Part shown: positions 37,214-50,350 of the stretch, piece by piece
Numbering within the stretch: the stretch's first letter is position 1
Layout: each line of letters begins with the position of its first letter
DNA from: Gavia stellata
Lineage: Eukaryota; Chordata; Aves; Gaviiformes; Gaviidae
Assembly (NCBI RefSeq): GCF_030936135.1
Contig: NC_082598.1
Span: 31,800,687 to 31,864,686 of the forward strand
Length of the DNA stretch: 64,000 nt
Direction: 5' to 3'
Position numbers and translations under genes: made by a program
The notes under the pieces: generated by a model
Told to the model about the DNA's origin: nothing
Databases searched by the model: none
What the model saw: only the letters and a program-made list of their open reading frames with translations

Positions 37214-38425
37214 TAGGAGATGCTTCAGCATTTACGATCGTATCCAAACTGAAATGGAAATGTGGGAGAAGACAGAAAATAGGGGTATTATGAGCGGTGC
37301 TCCTAGCTTTGTAAAGATTCTTGGGTATAAATTCTTCGTCCCCTTTAGCCCTGTTGACAAGGTGCTACACTCTGCTTTGATGACGGGTATGTGGATGGGA
37401 CAGTGGATGTGGGAACAGTGAGATGGTAGTAGGTTGCCCTCTTCTGTTGTGACAAAGTAGGTTGATATCTGCAGAATATTAACTGCTTGTTTTTACTGTT
37501 TGTACAGCATCTAAAATTCTTTTTCCTGAATGAAGAAAGGATTACTTGTATGGTTCTTGGTCATTTTGAAACTGTCACAAGTAAAAGAGACAAAGATAAA
37601 GAAGGGAGGCATAAACAAGCAGATGTTCACCCTATAGCTGAAAATATCACCTCTTACCAATGTGCTAACAAAGAAGTTTGTGTGTGCACAGTCAGATTGA
37701 AAGCTGATGTTCCTCTTGCACAGGACAAAAATAACAGTCATTCGTGGGAGGCTTTTTGGTGAAGCAATATCATGTTATTTTCTGTGTCTGTCTTCTGCGT
37801 CTTTATAGAAGAGACTATGCTACACGTCAGAATTACTGAGAATGAATTGACCCTTCACAGGTCTGCTTCCTTACCACAGGGCGGCCAGGATGGTCAGATT
37901 TAGTTTTGAACATATGGACTGGGTAAAATAAAGTGTTTCTTGTGAAAGGAGGAATTAGCCACTTGGACAGAACAAATGCTCTAGTGCAGAGAAAGCACAG
38001 CCATTCAATACGAGGTTAAACCTTTCTACTTAAAAAGAGGGAAAACAGATTGTTTTGTGGCTCACTGGCCACAGTCACTTTCCAGTGTGTCTGAAATAAC
38101 ACCAGTGGTGAGACGGCGATAAAATTAAGAGAGCAAGTCACACACAGCATCTCCAGGCTGATTTAAATTGATGTTTTATTCAATGACATAGCCTGATAAA
38201 GGTCATTGCCTGTACTGAGCAGTAGCAGCTCCTATCAACATCAATAACAGTCAAGAGTGCTCACTGCCTCTTGGGATCTGGCCCTCTCCACTTTATGAAG
38301 ACTGGCTGTTCCAGTATTGACCACTGGACCATTTAAAAAGGTTACTCTAACTCCTGAGTAATAGTTTTAAATAATGAACAGGTACAAATATACATGTATA
38401 TATATTTTGATGCACCCTTTTTAAT

Positions 38426-38442
38426 CCCCCCCCCCCCCCCCC
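38426..38442. repeat. Poly-C homopolymer run
   Basis: Seventeen consecutive C, equal to a G run on the - strand, in an AT-rich neighbourhood. It is liable to sequencing length error and could form an i-motif or G-quadruplex. Confidence 0.9.
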
Positions 38443-40518
38443 TTCTGGATGTATTAAGGGCTTTGCTTCCATTACAATGCAATGGTAACTAGTGCTTGGT
38501 GCAGTTTCTGAAAGGTAAACAAACCATTTGACAATGAGGAAGAAAGGACTAAGCCAAATGTACAAATGAGCTGCCAGTCAGGGCATGTTTGGATGGAGGT
38601 GGTAGGGAAGAAGGGGAGCGTGCTAGGAGAACCACATTAAAAGAGTACCGGAAAACTGCTCAAGCCTGCGAAGTGTGACCTGATTCTGGGAGTAATTACC
38701 TCAAAATCTGATTCAAAGTCTTCCATTGACTTCTCTGGTCTTTGTATCGTTTTTTCTCAGAAATGCCTTTTTGCACTGGGATTTTCCTTTCTTTGATTCA
38801 GAGGAGAAAAAAAGATCCCTGAGAGGTTTACTTTATGCTTAAATATATAGTAGACCAGTCAGTTTAATAGTGGAACAACTGTTTGACCACAGCTGCCCAG
38901 GGGTGTTTCCATAGTGCCTTGAAGAGCGAGACAGGCCCACCCAACTCCCTTTCTCTCTCCAGCCTCTACCTGAGATTTGTGAGGAAATAAAAATAAAAAT
39001 CCAAGCACGAAGGGCAGACTGAGACTGTGACATGTTCTCACCTGCTTCTTGAGTTGGACGTCCAAAGCACTGAAACCTTGCACCTGTATTCTTAGCTAGC
39101 ATGAAAAATACCTAAGGCTCAGCCAGAGATACCAAATTCTGGAGTAAAAGGAAACTTTTCACACTTACCTGTGTGAAAACTGTGATTCTGTCCCTGAATT
39201 TGCTTTGAGTTACATCTGCTGACTTTGCTGGTGTTTGGGTCAAGCTCCCAGATGGGAATTTTGCCACAGCGAGTATATGCCTGCTATTGGGATGCAGGTC
39301 TTGTGGAGCAGTGTAGGGAAATGTCTGTATGCAACTCCACGTGTCCTCAGATTCACCTTTGCCTTTCAGTTCTCATAAAGAACTTACAGGAAACTTGAAG
39401 TGATTTAGTGCTGTGCAAAGAAGCCTTTCAAATATGAACTGAATTTATAATTGACGTATCTATGAAATATTAAACAAACCATTAGTGTCTCTGAGCAGGT
39501 TACCCACATGAGCCCTTCAATCTGCACCGGATCATGTCTCTGTGGTAACATATTAGGCTCTGGCTTATTGAGAGTAAAGAAGCATAAATGAGAACTCACT
39601 GGAGGCAGAGTATCAAAAAACATGTTTAAGTGGATAAATACCAAAAAGAGATTTAATATAGCAGCTACATAAACAGTTTCAACATTCTTGCGTTGAAGTT
39701 TGAAATAAAGAAAAAGTCATGTGCAGTGATAGCCACTTGATGATAACAAATAAGGAGATTTCAGGGATGATGACATGGAAACGGATCGTTGGCAGATGAA
39801 ACTGAAGTAGGGGAAAGTTATGTATTTGTGTGCTTGGGCCAGAAGGGTTGTTCTCTATATGGAACAGGCTATAGGATGCCTATGTGAAACGATGGAATGG
39901 AAGGAGGCTCAAACAAGGGGGAGATGTTTGCACATTCCCAAACTTTTAAACTTGATCCACTGGATATCACTGGAGAGATGTCACTCCTGGTGAACGGTGT
40001 AGCTCTGAGACACTCATGGTCCCCTCCTCACATCTGAGGAGTGAACTATGAATGATGATGATGTTCAACCATCAACATAGTCCATATCCGAGCTGCACCC
40101 TTGTCGAGGGTTATTTAGTAGGGTGGGCTTCTCCGAGATGTTAGTTCACTGAAGGCCACATTGGTTACATTGAGTTGACAGTATGAAAATCATCGCTGCA
40201 GCCTCTAATGTCTATAGACTCGTGTTCTTTCTTAAATACAAGGGGATTACAGAGAAAGGTAACATAATCAAGGAAATACCAGCACACGATCTGGGGCTAC
40301 ATTTCAGCTGGTTTGATCCCTACAGTTTGTATGTACCAAAGCTGGCCGTTCCTGGATTGGTTGGGTGTGTGCAGAGAATAACATGAAATGACATTTTCCT
40401 GCTGAGGTCAAGGTCATTGCTAATGATGTCATAGCATTCTCCTGCATTTGTGTGCCAGCTTCCCCTCAGAAGAAGTGCAAAGGTTTGAACAAATAAGTTG
40501 GAAGGATTCAGAAATGGA

Positions 40519-40534
40519 AGAGAGAGAGAGAGAG
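40519..40534. repeat. GA microsatellite
   Basis: An uninterrupted AG dinucleotide tract of eight units. Not associated with a recognised gene. Confidence 0.9.
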
Positions 40535-40729
40535 GATTGAAAAGCAATAATTAGGAATATTTGTAACAGTGCTGGAGAATGCCACAATTAAGAAAGAAAT
40601 ATTAAATAAAATAGTTTAAAAAATATTAAGGGAAAGGAAAAAAAAATATGAACATGGAATATAAGGCAGTGTTTTTCTCATATAAACTGGCCAAAAGTCT
40701 ATTCAAGGGACCACAGGAAGTTTCTCAAC

Positions 40730-40744
40730 TTTTTTTTTTTTTTT
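40730..40744. repeat. Poly-T run
   Basis: Fifteen consecutive T in intergenic DNA, followed by AATTGAG. No retroelement body is recognised next to it. Confidence 0.9.
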
Positions 40745-42700
40745 AATTGAGAACTAAAAGCTCAACAAATAAATGTAGTTTCACTGAAGTCTAGACTAAA
40801 GACACTACACTGCCTGAGGGGATTAAGTGGATAATCAAAAACATTTTGTGGTTTCTGCTGTTCCCAGAGACCAGAAGTAGGGACAGACGAAAATGAGAGA
40901 TGGTAAATGAGCCAAACTGAAAAAAACCCAAAACTCTGCAGAAAAAGATGACTTTCCCATATCCAGCTAGAGGCTAACTGAAAGTAGCTAAGAGTTATAA
41001 AAGACAGAATACAAACACAGGATCTACAGCTAGAATCTAAAGTCCTTGCTTTGCTTTGCAGGAATATAAATAGTCAGAAGAGTTTAATGGTCATTTAAGT
41101 AACTATTACATTTTTAGTATTTGACTCAGTACAACTCTTTGAATTTATTAAAATTGTATTTGATAAATTGGAATGACAACATGAAGACTAACTGACTCTA
41201 TAGTGCAATGTGATTAATTATTTTGATAGGCAAAATTAGAAGTAAGAGCTGATCACTGTGTAGTTGGAGTGCAGAAGCTTTTATGGGGTCATTAGTCTGG
41301 GATTTTATGTAGGAAAACTAGCTTTTGGGTAGCAGTGCCTTAAACAGGCTTATAAATAACTTCTCAGGACATAGATATACATTAAGGTGACTTCAGACCA
41401 AGTTGTGTAATCGTTATCAAACCTAACATTCAGATCTCTGGGATGTGGGTGTGAATGGCACTGCTGGTAGTATGAAGTTTTATTCTCAGCTACTCCCTAT
41501 ATGATCTAGTTCTCATTAAAAAAGACATATAAGATTATCTCTAAACACCCATATGCCACTCATTTGAGACAGAGGAGCAAGGCAGAGGAATATGGATTTT
41601 CTGGGTCAGGATCTGACAGTTTAGATAATTTATTTCGGAAAGTACAGAGGGAGGTACTGGGAGAATGGACGTGCTGTCCTAAGGAAGTGAATACAAAAGC
41701 CTCTCGCTACTAGGGTTTTACATTTAGACATTTTGTCTGCAAGAGAATCCCCCTTGTTTAATTCTTCTCCAGCTGGACCTTGTAAAGTGATTTCTCAGCA
41801 AGGCTTGTAAAGCACAGCATTGCACCAATTACATCTATTAGTCACAAGCACATATGGGTGATGGTACCTACATCAGTCTGTGGGAACTCTGCAGTCAGCT
41901 AAGCTATGTTTGGCATTTGTCTTGCATTGCAAAATCCCTTCACAGATGCTGAACGTTAGGCGACCACTGAGACAAGAGTCTAAAACATCTACAAATCCTA
42001 ATGGCAAAGCAAAATCATCTTTGCATTCTTATTTTTAGTCAGACTGAATGATACCATATGACGAACTTTTCTAAGGCCATTAGAAATCAAAATTCAGAAA
42101 AAAAATTACTTTTCAGTTCCTAAATATTTACACATAAGTCATTAATAAGGGAATCAATAATTCTCATTTAGTAGAAACAACAACTCCAGAAGACTGTTAG
42201 TTTTGAGAATAAATTTATGTTTATTTATTAGCACTTTAGAGGCTCCCAGAGCTATGTGTTACTGAACTGCTCCATGTGAGGAAGGGATGTAGTGTGGTCT
42301 AATACCAGACTCCTTCATTAACCAAAGAACCTCTGTATATTTAAAATGAATTGTTGTTGATTGTCCTGTCTGTGATTATACTGAATACTTGTATACACTA
42401 ATAAAATAGAGAGAAAATACAGGCGATCTGGTAACATTATTGTTTTCGACAATAATGGTAGCATGTACAAAGACGATTTAAATACTGCCTGAAAGGTTTC
42501 ACTCAGCAGAATAAGAGAAAGAAAAGCTTCAATTTTCCACTAGGTGTCAGTCAATGTATTTCTTTGGTTACTGCAGAAGAGAATCAAAATGCAGATGCAG
42601 AGCTGCTCTAAAAATAGTTATTTTTTTGTGAATACCACCCAGAAATATTTTGAAAGAATGAGACCAAATGGTTGACTTTTGTATTTTAATTGTGCCTCTC

Positions 42701-44950
42701 TGTTTTTTTATTTGCTTTACATTTTCCATTTAACAGCTGTCAAGAGAAACCCCACAAACTCCCAGCCTGATACAGCTGATCCATGAGCAAGCAATTCTGG
42801 GGAAAGCGGAGGAAGCTTGCGAGGAAGCAAGAGAAGAAGCAGGCTGGCCTTGCCTAAGGAGACACCGCTTGGTTATTTCATGTCAGTGTTGAGCCAGCAG
42901 CAGCAGGATTTGACCCTTTCAGGGGGAGGGTGCCTCAGATTCCTCTCCTTGCAATGGAAAGTAGAATCCAATCCAACATCTTTCAAGGAAGCTCCAAAGC
43001 ATCAAGCCTTTGAACTGCCATTGCACTAAAAGAAGACAGCACCTTTCACAGTGCAAGGCATGGTAAGGTCCTTGGGAAAGGTCTTGAAAGTACAGAAACA
43101 TAAACCGGGAAATGATTGTCAAAGGGACGAGAGAAGAAAAGATAGAAGCAGAGAGAGGAGCGGGTCAATATGGATTTGAAAAGGGAAGCCAGACATGACT
43201 GTCCCTAATGGTAGTCTTGGCCCCACATTGCTGGCCATAATGGCAACTGAAGACAACCGATCGCTTCTCGTGCCAGCCTTGACCAGACCAGAGCTGCTGT
43301 GGGGAGGGCAGCACCCGAAGGGCATACAGGAAAGGAAAGAAAAATGATGGTGCAGAGCAAGACACACCGACCGGACAAAGTGAGCCAGAGGTTGCTACGG
43401 AAAGCACAAGAAGAAAGCAAGCAAATAGAGCATTTTTCACTCCGGCTTCATAAAAACCAAAGAGCCCATCTCTTGTGTGAGTCTGTGTCCTAGATATACT
43501 ATTTATAGTAACATTTCACATGTGCAGCTGCTCTGAACAGGTTACACCCACATGAGCTACAGCTTCTTACTTTGCCTACTGTGCCCTGGGTAGATGCATT
43601 AGTGTGTGTAAATCAGATACGTTAATCCCTGAGGCTCTGTAAAACCATTACTCTGAGAGCTGCAGGGTCCTTCTCCACCCCAGCCAGGAAAATACTGGCA
43701 GGGTACCTATGGGAACAGTGATCTGAGAAAATCTGATCAAGGGGCCACGATGCAAAAGTCAGAGGTACCTGTTAAAAGAGAGCAGCAGCTTTGTGATACC
43801 AATTTGGTTTATGTCCCACGTCCACCAGGGAAAGGGTTAAAGACTAACTGTGCTCAGGCAAGATGAAGCTGGCGGAACTGGTGAGCAATGTCCAGGAAGG
43901 TGGCAGGGGAGAGGGACTGGCTCCCCAGGCTGCCCAGAGAGCCAGCTGGTTGGGTCTCTCTTTTGCTTTGGGCCTGTGGATGCTGGGCTGTGTCATCTGG
44001 CAAAGCAGAGACCCAAAAGGAACCACCAATGTGGTTATTGTCCAGCCTGTATTTTCTATGCTGGCATCAGTATCAGTCTTGTCTTCGTGATCCCTGGCTC
44101 TACCCCTCAGATAGAGAGCTTTTTTTGCCTGCTGCTAACAACTTTTTCTGTAATACATAGAGGTCTCTTACCCCAGCAGAATCCAGGTAGCAGAAAACCC
44201 CTTCTTTCACATGCCCTTCACTTCTGCTCTTCATGTTATCTGTGTGGTATTTTCCACATTACTGCTCTCGTGTGCTGGGTTGCCTTTTCACCGCTGTGCC
44301 ACTACTCCGTTCACCCAGCCATCAGGTTTCCCCCAGGGGCAGTTACAGTGATGGGAATGTTATTAAAATAATCTGGTAGAGGAATTAAGATGTCTTTTAA
44401 CATAGATCCCCCCAAAAATCTAAAAACTAGTTTATGATATTTGTTATTGCGTTGCTCTTCTTTGTTGTTTAAGTATTGGTTTTGGGCCTGGCTATGTACA
44501 ATGGAGAAAGAACAGAATCTTTTTGTGGGTCTGTTTGTGCAATTTTACAAGACACACAGAATGGGCAGACTCAATGGCAGCTTCAAAAATCCTGCAGGCT
44601 TCTTAGTTTGCTCTTCTTCCCTCTGAAATACCCGGAGCTGTATCTCATTTTACATAACAAAAGATGGAGTGAAACAGTTGTGCCATAGGAGGGGTAGTTA
44701 GAAGGAAAACAAACACCAGTCCATGTTCTTGCCTGTCAGCGGTGGGGCTGGCAGAGGGGTCAGGGGCAGCACGGCTCCGGAGCCCAGGAGGTACCTGGAC
44801 CACCTCCTGGAAGCAGCAGCAAGGCTTTGCAGGAGGAACTAGGAGGCAGGAGCTCAACGTCTCTGTGCTGTCCTTCAGCAGCTCTCTTCACCCATCTTCA
44901 TTCAGCTCAGCTTCCCTGATTGGAAGTTTAGAATAAAATCAGCTCATATC
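42701..44950. other. Intergenic region with raised GC and overlapping small frames
   Basis: GC content is higher than in the flanks, and several frames are open at once around 42.8-43.5 and 43.85-44.4 kb. The longest (43850-44371, +) begins at GTG, has no domain, and overlaps two other open frames, the pattern of stop-poor sequence rather than a gene. A 75-codon ATG frame at 43863-44090 has one hydrophobic segment (SWLGLSFALGLWMLGCVIW) but no other support. No repeat family is recognised. Confidence 0.5.
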
Positions 44951-47900
44951 TTCACAATGTGTTTTCAAGCCCCAACTCCAGGAGCCTCATAGCGTAACTT
45001 CAAGGACTTGATAAATACTGTTAGAACTGTCTCATATTGCCCGTGGTACTGTAGTAAACAGTAAGTTTCCCCATTGGATCAGACATGGTGAGATTCTTCC
45101 AGAAACATGGTGATTTGGAAGGTGATTTTCACTGATTGCCAAGAAACGTATTCAGGTACTGTTGTTAATAGCAGAGCTATAGTAACAATTTTTAATGTCA
45201 TGTGTTTAATTTAGACTATGCTTTGGAGGTCGCCAGGAACTGTCTTCTGCCATCCTTCCACTAAGCTGTGAGCCTGTGAGTAGCTTGGCTGCAAGCCCAT
45301 AGGAGGTTGTTTTTCCTGGCGCTGCAAAAGTGGGAGGTTTGGGGCCTGAATGTCACGTGTCTTAGGGAAGGCTCTTCCATATGAGCAGGAGGCTCCAGTT
45401 CAGTGCTACCTTTCCCTCTATCCCCCAGTTACTTAACTAAGTTGTTTAGCTCTTGCATACTTCTTCAAGTCTTATACTTTTCTTCCTTTAGTCTGATGTG
45501 TTTTAAATCAAGCTCATACAAATGTTTCAGCCAAAGGTTCTTAGAACTTATTTATGTAGGGGTATTGGTTTGTGACAGTGCAGGGCTGGAGGAAGGAGCT
45601 GATGATCTCAGGATGAGCCAGGAGTGCCCGTGGGGGACTTCACACCTGCCTTGCCGTGTGTGACTTGGCCTGTAACAAACCTATGGGAACCAAAACCCAA
45701 AAAAATTAGCTGATTGTGTTAAAAGTGCGATTCTACTCAAGACTGATGCCTTCAGTGCTGGAATCGGAGCTGCTATTACACTGTGCTCTCTTCCTGCTAT
45801 TCACAAACATGCGTGATTTCTCGCTCAGCTGTGTTTTCTTCCCAGGTGACAGAAACCTTGGCTATGAAGTATGGGAATAAAACTTGGGATCTGCTGCAGT
45901 CAAGTTTTGTTTTGCTGTTGAAATTCTCACCTCGGTGAAATCATTCCAAAAAAATGTTTTTGTTTATGATGTCTTATTTATTTGCTATTTCTATGACACG
46001 TACTTCAGAAATTTAAGAACCCTCCTTTGTTTTTCTGTGTGTATCCAGCTCGTTCCCAAGAAACGGTGTGGCTGCATACTTGCTTGAGATGGAGGCATGA
46101 GGCAAGAGCTGGCTCCGAGTGCCTGTCCCTGGTTTAACACATGGGAGCCTTGGCTCTCCACGTACGTCTGTGGAGCTATGTAAAACTGTTTTCTACAGAG
46201 GTCTTCAGGGCAACCACTTTCTCTTGCTGAGATGCTGAAATGGAAATGCTTGCTGGCTGTTTTCCTTTGAGGCTGGTGCTCTGTCCTTGTACAGTGCAGC
46301 TTTCTAATAGCTGACTTCCAGTGAGCCTCTGAAATGCTGACCAGCTGAAAACCTATCATATGCCTCTCACTGTAGAGAATATTGGCCGCTGGACGGAATT
46401 ACCGATCCTTAATTACAATGTCTGTACAGACTGTGACCTGCCTGGAGCCATAATCAGATATAAAAAGGCTCTGAAACAAATCTATAGACCAAGTTCTATA
46501 TTTATGTGAAGCCCTGACAATTGGGAAGGCATGCGAGCACAAGTTATTAATGCCACCATATTTTTATCATGTGAATATGACTGTGTAGTTAGTGATGGTC
46601 AGGGTTTCTGGACATGGCATTGCAGCCACACAAACAAGAAGTTATTTCAGCCAGCCGCTTGCATTTGAGAGTGAATTTCATACTTGCAATTCTGTGGTGA
46701 AAGGAACTCACTATACTTGAGGAGAAGGAGAAAGAAGCAGCTTTTCTCAGATTTTTTTTTTGGAACAACTGCACTGATTTGGAGACTGTAATTCCCTGAG
46801 GAAGCTGTGTCTCCTCTATAAATACCCTCTGAGCTAGCTCAGCGGGTTTATCTGGACTGGAATTAATTTATAGGTGTTGCATTTGACTCTCACAGGAGGC
46901 ATATTTCTTATTCTCTGTAGAGCAGGCATGACTAAAAATGACCAAGGGAGAGTCTGAGATATCTTTTAATGAACAGCTTCCTTCATTGCTATTGTGTATG
47001 CCTCGGCGAGCCTCCCAGCTGTCCCAGAGCTAACAGCCAGAGGACAGTTGGCCTCTTGAGACAAAATGTTTGCAGGGAAAGCAGAAGATGAAATAATAGC
47101 TATACTCCTTTGTCATTCTATGTAGCTGGTTTTAAATAATAAACCTTTTTAGAAGTTAAATCTAAGTAAAGCTGCCCATGATCGCCACCCCCACTGCCCA
47201 TGCCATTGCAAAGTGAGAGGAGGGACCTGGTAGTGGTAGATCTGCTTTTAGCTGGAGCCGGGCATCTGCCCAACTTGCAGGTGTGTTTCTACATCGGCAG
47301 AGAGCAGGGCAGTGGGGCAAAATGTGGAACTGGTGTGTGTGTGGATACCAGTCCTATTAAAGACAGTTGGAAATATTGCTGTAAGTGAGGCTCTGGCAGG
47401 AAACAAGTTAAACATAATGGAAGGCTGGCTCTGGCAGAGCATTTCCTCAGAGGAGAGCTGCTAGCACTGAATGTCCTCTCCCATGTTTTCCCCCTCATTT
47501 TAAAGGCAACAGGATTGAATCCTAAGATACTGCAGTATTAGAACATGCACAGGAGAGTGTTAAATTTAGCTATTGAAAAAGCCTGATGAGGGCATCAGGA
47601 TTGTCACTGTTCTTCTGAGGTAACATGACCTTGAGGAAATTGATAGGTGACTACCGAAAGCACAGGATGAGTCAATCTGGAAAGAGATGCCACAAGAGCG
47701 ATCTCCGTCCACGGAGCAGTAGGCTTAGGCTTATTCATGTTTACCGAGAAAGAAAGTAGGTACTTTTCCCCCCCATCATAGCTATATCATAGGAAACGTG
47801 ACAGCCAAAAAGATGCCTGAAAGCCAAATTCATTTTTACTAGTCCCAGAAACACCATGTTGAACAGTGGCTGACTCAGCAGGTAAGCGTTCACGTGTGAT

Positions 47901-49226
47901 TCTCAAACACTCGGACAGGCGCTGTCAGTAGAACGCAGCTCCGGAGCGAGGCTGTGCTGTCGTAGTTTGGTCTCCCTCTGGATGAAAAGTGACTGCGTGC
48001 AATACTTGCCACCAGCAATAGACTGTAAGGCAGCTGTCTTCTCTGAAGACACCAGATTTAGACCCAAGTAGTAATGGCTGCTTTTCCAGGCTGACAGAGG
48101 AGTATGCTTGGCCACATTGCCAGAGTGGGTCTCAGTTCACCAGGAGCAGCTGAGTCGTGGTAAAGGGTACATCAGAAGCTAAAGGTTTTTTACTCTTGGA
48201 CAAAAATAGTCAAATATCTTAGAACAGACAAATACCTTTTGATGATCCTGAACTTGTGGGTGCCTTGTTTAGTAGCTTAATCTCCTTACTTGAAAACAAC
48301 TAGCAAGGCTTATTTATAATTTCTGACAAGGTTCTGATCAAGTTCTCCTCTTGACCCAGCCAGGGAAACTTCTGGACAATCCCTCCTCTTGCATAAACTC
48401 ATGGATTTTAGGGGAAAGGCTGGTTGTTCAGTACTCGAGCTCTCCAAGAGGGTGATGACAGGCTCCTTACCTCCAAGCTTTGCTAAATGTGATGCAATCT
48501 ATAAGCAAAATAGGCCACCTAGCCTGAGCTGTGCGTACGCCTGTGAAAGGTTTCGCATCAGGTCAGGGTGGGCAAAGGGAGAAGGAAATGAGACACCAAG
48601 GACTGATCCTGACCTGGCTGCAATGCTGGCTCTGGCGGGATGGAGCAACCATCGCAACCAGGCAAAACCCACAAGCAGTGGAGAACTGCTCAAAAAAGAG
48701 AGCTTGCAGACTCTAACAGGAGGTTTGCAGAATGGAAAGTGGCAATACAGAAAACAGGAGGGCTGCAACAGCAGCTAATGATTTCGGAAGCTATTGCTGC
48801 TCAGCCTCGGCTGCCTGCTCCTGCAATGTTTTACAGAGAGCAACCGGAACGTCTTGTCTGTGATTGGGAAGCATTTGGGGGATTGTTGGTGCTTTTGTGA
48901 AATGAAGTGTGCATCTTTAAATCACATACAGTATGCTTGATTAATAATCAAGTTAAAGGAAGGAAACAGTGTTTTTAGAGTGGTTAGACCTAGGGAGCAG
49001 AAGTCTAGGAAACATTTCCTTACAAAGGGCGTCTTGTATGCTATTCTCTGTTTCATGGCTTGAAACAACTGCAAACTATATGCATACTTTTAATCCCAGT
49101 TTATGACCCCCTGGAGCATGATAATGGGTATAAAACATTAATCTGATTTGTTTAAAAATATTAATCCAATTTTTTGTGTAATGGTACAAATCTGGGCACA
49201 ACTGATAACAAAAACTTACAGCACCT

Positions 49227-49244
49227 TATCTCTTTAAAGAGATA
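49227..49244. promoter_or_regulatory. 18-bp perfect palindrome with paired GATA-type motifs
   Basis: TATCTCTTTAAAGAGATA is its own reverse complement, so an AGATA core occurs on each strand around a central TTTAAA. It could bind a dimeric or paired factor. There is no further evidence of function. Confidence 0.4.
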
Positions 49245-50009
49245 GCTAAATGCGATGCCATTCATCACGGTGATAGGTAGTTCCTCAGGCGCAAATATGC
49301 ACATATCGCAGTCTGTGCATGATGACGACCAGATCCAGCTCTGTTTTCTGTCTGCTCTGCGTGGCGCTATCGACAAAGAGCTACGAGCAAGGGCAAAGCA
49401 ATGCTCTTGACAAATCCTTCACAAATGTTTGGGTTGTTCTTTTATGCGCTCCTTTGGCAAATTTTAAACAAAGTCTAGAAATCTGTGTTAGCCACAAAGC
49501 ACGAGCGTAGACTGCAAATAAGACTTTGCTCTTTCAATCAGTCCAGCGTTTTGCTTGCCTTTCGGTCAGGCTAAAGCTGATGGCTGGGCAAAAGTGGCCC
49601 CAAGGTTTGCTGCATTGAGAAGAGCCCTGGAGAGCAGAGGGCACCTGCAGCAGCCCAAGGAGCGTGTGGGTGATGCGGTGCTAGTGCTGGGTCATGGTCC
49701 TAGGGCAATGCCATGTCTTTGTCAGCCAGCGCTGACTTTGGATTCAGTAACTGCTTTAAGGTAAATAGCCATCTGTGGTTTCAGCAAGCTGGGACTACTA
49801 TGAATGGACGTTATGAGAGAAATGTGGAAATACTTTAAAAACCCTCCTCATAATCTTTTAAATTACTGTATTTTCTTTTTTTTCCAGTTTATCTAAACAT
49901 TCTTTAAACCAGGTTTATCATCTCTGATATGTCAAAACTTGTTCCTGTGATTAGCATGCAACATTGAGGTTGTTTTCGAATATTCTAGTTGCATTGCTAG
50001 TTCCAAAAT

Positions 50010-50130
50010 CCTTTATGCTCTAGCTCCCCATCACAAAATGGGGTTAATAGCACATCTGTTTCATCTTTTGTCTATCAAAAGTAATTTGATTTAGAAAGTC
50101 TTTGGAGTTGTGTATAGGCAAGAAGCAGCT
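50010..50130 (+). repeat. MIR/L2-like SINE remnant
   Basis: TAGCTCCCCATCACAAAATG and GGGGTTAATAGCACATCTGT parallel the 'ccccatctgtaaaatggggataatagcac' stretch common to amniote MIR-type elements. A poorly matching 3' portion follows. Recognised by eye, diverged. Confidence 0.4.
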
Positions 50131-50257
50131 CAAAGGAAAACTTGTTCTCAGCTTGACCTCTAGGTATTTTTGTTTCAGCTTCTTGCAAAACTTGCACTTT
50201 CAATTTATGATTACTGAAGCACAAAAATAATATTTTTTTTCCCTTGAAGTTCTGGGG

Positions 50258-50350
50258 AAGTTTAACTAGGGAAACCGAGGCACGGAGGGCACGAGGTCAC
50301 GTGGGAAACCAAACTGAGGGACAGGCTTAAGCCGTTCAAAGAGCCTGGGC
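50258..50350 (-). repeat. MIR-like SINE remnant, opposite orientation
   Basis: On the + strand it reads GGGAAACCGAGGCACGGAGG then GAGGTCACGTGGGAAACC and later CAAAGAGCCTGGGCTGAGTT, parallel to the reverse complement of the MIR core ('gaggaaactgaggcacagagaggttaag', 'aaggtcacac', 'aacccaggctg'). It lies about 130 bases from another MIR-like relic in the opposite orientation. Confidence 0.5.

Larger units (their letters stand above)
31101..42700. other. Intergenic region between TRMT9B and DLC1, first part
   Basis: AT-rich unique DNA with no recognisable exon. Frames are short and lack family motifs. It holds a GAAT-type short tandem at about 33935-33955, a CAA/CCAA tract at 37158-37213, a poly-C run at 38426-38442, a GA tract at 40519-40534 and a T run at 40730-40744. 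No CR1 3' end is evident here. In human this interval has no protein gene. Confidence 0.65.

Noticed and set aside
43850-44371. 173-codon frame
   Set aside because: It begins at GTG, overlaps two other open frames, and shows no family motif. A chance frame in stop-poor sequence is most likely.
48389-48778. 129-codon frame
   Set aside because: No recognisable domain, no splice partners, and other frames are open over the same stretch.
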